The notes under the pieces are model-generated. The model was given only the letters and a program-made list of their open reading frames with translations. It was not told the DNA's origin and did not search any database. A DNA stretch of 64,000 nt from Candidatus Binatia bacterium. GTDB lineage: Bacteria > Desulfobacterota > Binatia > HRBIN30 > BPIQ01. Location of the stretch: NCBI GenBank assembly GCA_026004195.1, contig BPIQ01000001.1, positions 1,175,622 through 1,239,621 on the forward strand. Direction: 5' to 3'. This document shows positions 61,923-64,000 of this stretch, piece after piece; position 1 is the stretch's first letter; each line of letters opens with the position of its first letter. Made by a program: the position numbers and the translations under genes.

Positions 61923-63230
61923 ATGGCCGCCAACGCCCTGCCACTCGCCGACCCCGTGGCGCGGTTCCTCGAGCCGTGGCAACCCCGGCCCGATGGAGCT
62001 CCCCCTTGGCTTTCTCGGTTGCGCGAGAGGGGAGCCGACGCCCTCCGCCGGATCGGTTTCCCGACGTCGAGGCTCGAGGACTGGAAATACACCGACCCCT
62101 CTCCGATTCTGGCCCGTTCGTATCGGGTGGCCGACGCGGAACCGCCTTCGGATCGGTCGGGTGGACCGGCGTCGGGCACGCCCTTCGTAGGCGCCGTCTT
62201 CGAGAACGGCCGTGGCTGGTTCCTCGTCGGTACGGATCGCCTCCCGGCCGGTGTCACGTTCGGTTTTCTGCGCGAGCAGTACGACGGCGAGATTCTCCGC
62301 CGGACCCTCGGCCGGCTCGCCCGCCCGGAGCGAGACGGCTTTCTCGCGCTCGCGACAGCTTTCCTCTCCGACGGCCTCTTCCTGCACGTCCAGGACGGCG
62401 TGCGGCTGGCCGAGCCCCTGCACGTCGTTTTCCGGACGGTGGCGGACGCCGAAGAAGGGGTGATGGTCCAGCCTCGTGTCCTCGTGGTGCTCGGGCGAGA
62501 AGCACGCGTCTCGTTGGTCGAAGAGCACCGTGGCACCCCCCGGGCCTCGAGCTTCGTGAACAGTGTCGGCGAGGCGATCCTCGCTCCCGGCTCGGAATTC
62601 GTTCACTGCCGGTGGCTCGCCGAAGGGGCGGAGGTTTTTCACGTCTCGCACTGGTACGTCCAGCAGGAAGCCCGAAGCCGTTTCTTCTCGCACGTCCTTT
62701 CCTGCGGCGGCGGGTTCTGCCGTTCGGAGCTCGCGACCTCGTTCGCCGGAGAAGGGGGCCGCTGCGAACTCTACGGACTCTACCTGGGTTCCGGCAGGAG
62801 ACACGTCGACCACCACACGTCGATCGAACACAGGGCCGGAGAGTGCACGAGCCGCCAACTCTACAAGGGGATCCTGGGCGGCCACGCGAGGGGGGTGTTC
62901 CGGGGGCGGATCGTGATCCACCCCCACGCCCGGAAATCCGACGCCCACCAGGCCAACCACAACCTGCTCCTCTCGCCGACCGCCGGCGTCGACACGAAAC
63001 CCCAGCTCGAAATCTTCGCCGACGACGTGAAGTGCTCGCACGGCGCGACCATCGGCCGGCTGGACGAGAACGCGCTGTTCTACCTTCGCGCCCGCGGCAT
63101 CGGTCTGCGGGAAGCCCGGGAGATGCTCGTGCGGGCGTTCGCGAGAGAAATCGTGGAACGCGTGGAAGAGGACGTTCTGAGGGAACGCGCGGAAGAGCTC
63201 GTGCGGCTCTCCCTCCCGACGGAATCCTGA
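61923..63230 (+). CDS. sufD: Fe-S cluster assembly protein SufD
   Basis: A 435-residue partner of SufB, with GFPTSRLEDWKYTDPSPILA near the N-terminus and the beta-helix with RHVDHHTSIEHRAGECTSRQLYKG and ARKSDAHQANHNLLLS, then CSHGATIGRLDENALFYLRARGI. The His residues in HVDHHTSIEH correspond to the conserved SufD His. The ATG at 61923 with GAGAGGGAAAAGG upstream is preferred to a TTG at 61905. sufS follows nine bases later. Confidence 0.95.
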   Translation: MAANALPLADPVARFLEPWQPRPDGAPPWLSRLRERGADALRRIGFPTSRLEDWKYTDPSPILARSYRVADAEPPSDRSGGPASGTPFVGAVFENGRGWFLVGTDRLPAGVTFGFLREQYDGEILRRTLGRLARPERDGFLALATAFLSDGLFLHVQDGVRLAEPLHVVFRTVADAEEGVMVQPRVLVVLGREARVSLVEEHRGTPRASSFVNSVGEAILAPGSEFVHCRWLAEGAEVFHVSHWYVQQEARSRFFSHVLSCGGGFCRSELATSFAGEGGRCELYGLYLGSGRRHVDHHTSIEHRAGECTSRQLYKGILGGHARGVFRGRIVIHPHARKSDAHQANHNLLLSPTAGVDTKPQLEIFADDVKCSHGATIGRLDENALFYLRARGIGLREAREMLVRAFAREIVERVEEDVLRERAEELVRLSLPTES

Positions 63231-63239
63231 GGTGATCCC

Positions 63240-64000
63240 GTGAGCAGCACCCAACCCCTTCCGAGAGTCTGGTCCCCGCTGGACGTGGAACGGATCCGCT
63301 CCGATTTTCCCGTCCTGGGCCAGACGATGCACGGCAAGCGGCTCGTTTACCTCGACAGCGCCGCCAGTGCCCAGACGCCGCAGGTGGTCATCGACGCGCT
63401 CTGCCGGTTCTACGCTCGGGACTACGCGAACATCCACCGGGGCGTGTACGAACTCAGCGAACGTGCGACGAGAGCGTACGAAAACGCCCGCGAGATCGTA
63501 CGGCGCTTCCTCCGCGCCAGGGACTCGAAGGAAATCGTGTTCGTGCGAAACACCACCGAGGCGATCAACCTCGTCGCGGCTGCTTTCGTCCGGCCCCAGC
63601 TACGCCCGGGCGACGAGATCCTGCTCACCGAAATGGAACACCACTCCAACATCGTTCCCTGGCAGCTCGTCTGCGAGGAGCGAGGGGCGCTCCTGCGCGT
63701 CGTGCCCGTCGACGACCGGGGGGAGCTCGACCTCGATCAGTTCCGGCGGAAGCTCACCCACAGGACACGTTTCGTTTCCGTCACCCACGTCTCGAACGCC
63801 CTCGGCACCGTCAACCCCGTCCGGGACATCGTACGGATGGCCCACGCGAAGGGAATTCCCGTTCTCCTGGACGGGGCGCAAGCGGCACCCCACATGCCCG
63901 TCGACGTCGTCGAGCTCGATTGCGACTTCTACGCTTTCTCGGGGCACAAAACCTACGGGCCGACCGGCATCGGAGTGCTCTACGGGAAGGCCGAACTCCT
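63240..64000 (+). CDS. sufS: Cysteine desulfurase SufS, N-terminal part (partial)
   Basis: The first 253 codons are seen and the gene runs off the right edge. The PLP-dependent desulfurase family is clear: LVYLDSAASAQTPQVVIDAL, NIHRGVYELSERAT, EMEHHSNIVPWQ, LLDGAQAAPHMPVDV, and the PLP Lys in AFSGHKTYGPTGIGVLYG. It begins with GTG at 63240. As a SufS it would pass sulfur to SufBCD, and it may also serve the short ThiI here. The active-site Cys is beyond the window. Confidence 0.93.
   Translation, partial: MSSTQPLPRVWSPLDVERIRSDFPVLGQTMHGKRLVYLDSAASAQTPQVVIDALCRFYARDYANIHRGVYELSERATRAYENAREIVRRFLRARDSKEIVFVRNTTEAINLVAAAFVRPQLRPGDEILLTEMEHHSNIVPWQLVCEERGALLRVVPVDDRGELDLDQFRRKLTHRTRFVSVTHVSNALGTVNPVRDIVRMAHAKGIPVLLDGAQAAPHMPVDVVELDCDFYAFSGHKTYGPTGIGVLYGKAEL

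Overview
The window is a GC-rich, densely packed bacterial chromosome segment. It carries about 60 protein genes, one tRNA and one probable small RNA. I see no rRNA, CRISPR array, insertion sequence or prophage. Outer-membrane-type proteins, several lipoproteins, a PilB-type ATPase, a zapA / small RNA / 5-formyl-THF cyclo-ligase order like that of proteobacteria, and a myxobacterial-style Cys-rich repeat (CGNGVVD...EECD) point to a Gram-negative lineage of the former Deltaproteobacteria (Myxococcota, Desulfobacterota or Binatota-like). This placement is inference. An F420-type luciferase-like oxidoreductase, a tungsten aldehyde:ferredoxin oxidoreductase, a 2-oxoacid:ferredoxin oxidoreductase and lipid-CoA enzymes suggest a versatile metabolism acting on lipid or steroid-like carbon.

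Layout. 1-8.6 kb (minus): housekeeping run of ymdB (partial), rny, formyl-THF cyclo-ligase, a probable 6S RNA with its own promoter, zapA, a ZapB-like coiled coil, ftsY, smc and an HNH endonuclease. 8.7-14.5 kb (plus): radical SAM/DUF2344 fusion, then korAB behind a near-consensus promoter. 14.5-31 kb: metabolic genes on both strands, including DoxX-AOR, dienelactone hydrolase, enoyl-CoA hydratase, PqqC-like oxidase, HAD phosphatase, ispG, thiI, a TrpC-like pseudoenzyme with a NUDIX hydrolase, NDH-2, and panE/Gfo/LLM followed by a thiolase. Several convergent pairs overlap at their 3' ends. 29.9-41 kb: cell-envelope and lipid region with DUF1329, a Cys-repeat lipoprotein, DUF1302, a carotenoid-desaturase-like FAD enzyme, an exported protein with a matrixin protease, HyuB, DUF35 and a thiolase-like protein. 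41-51.9 kb (minus): nucleotide-sugar and polyprenyl-phosphate genes, interrupted by two tandem exported paralogues with their own promoter and terminator. 51.9-57.1 kb (minus): tRNA-Ala(GGC) and a six-gene envelope block headed by a PilB ATPase fused to a double zinc ribbon and a response-regulator receiver. 57-64 kb: larB, thiL, and a plus-strand suf operon (regulator, sufB, sufC, sufD, sufS partial).

The best candidates for an undescribed system are the PilB-zinc ribbon-receiver block with its lipoproteins, the exported proteins sharing a short CSSxxxCxxGxC motif, and the TrpC-fold protein that has lost its catalytic residues. The probable 6S RNA rests on synteny, a promoter and a long rod-like fold.
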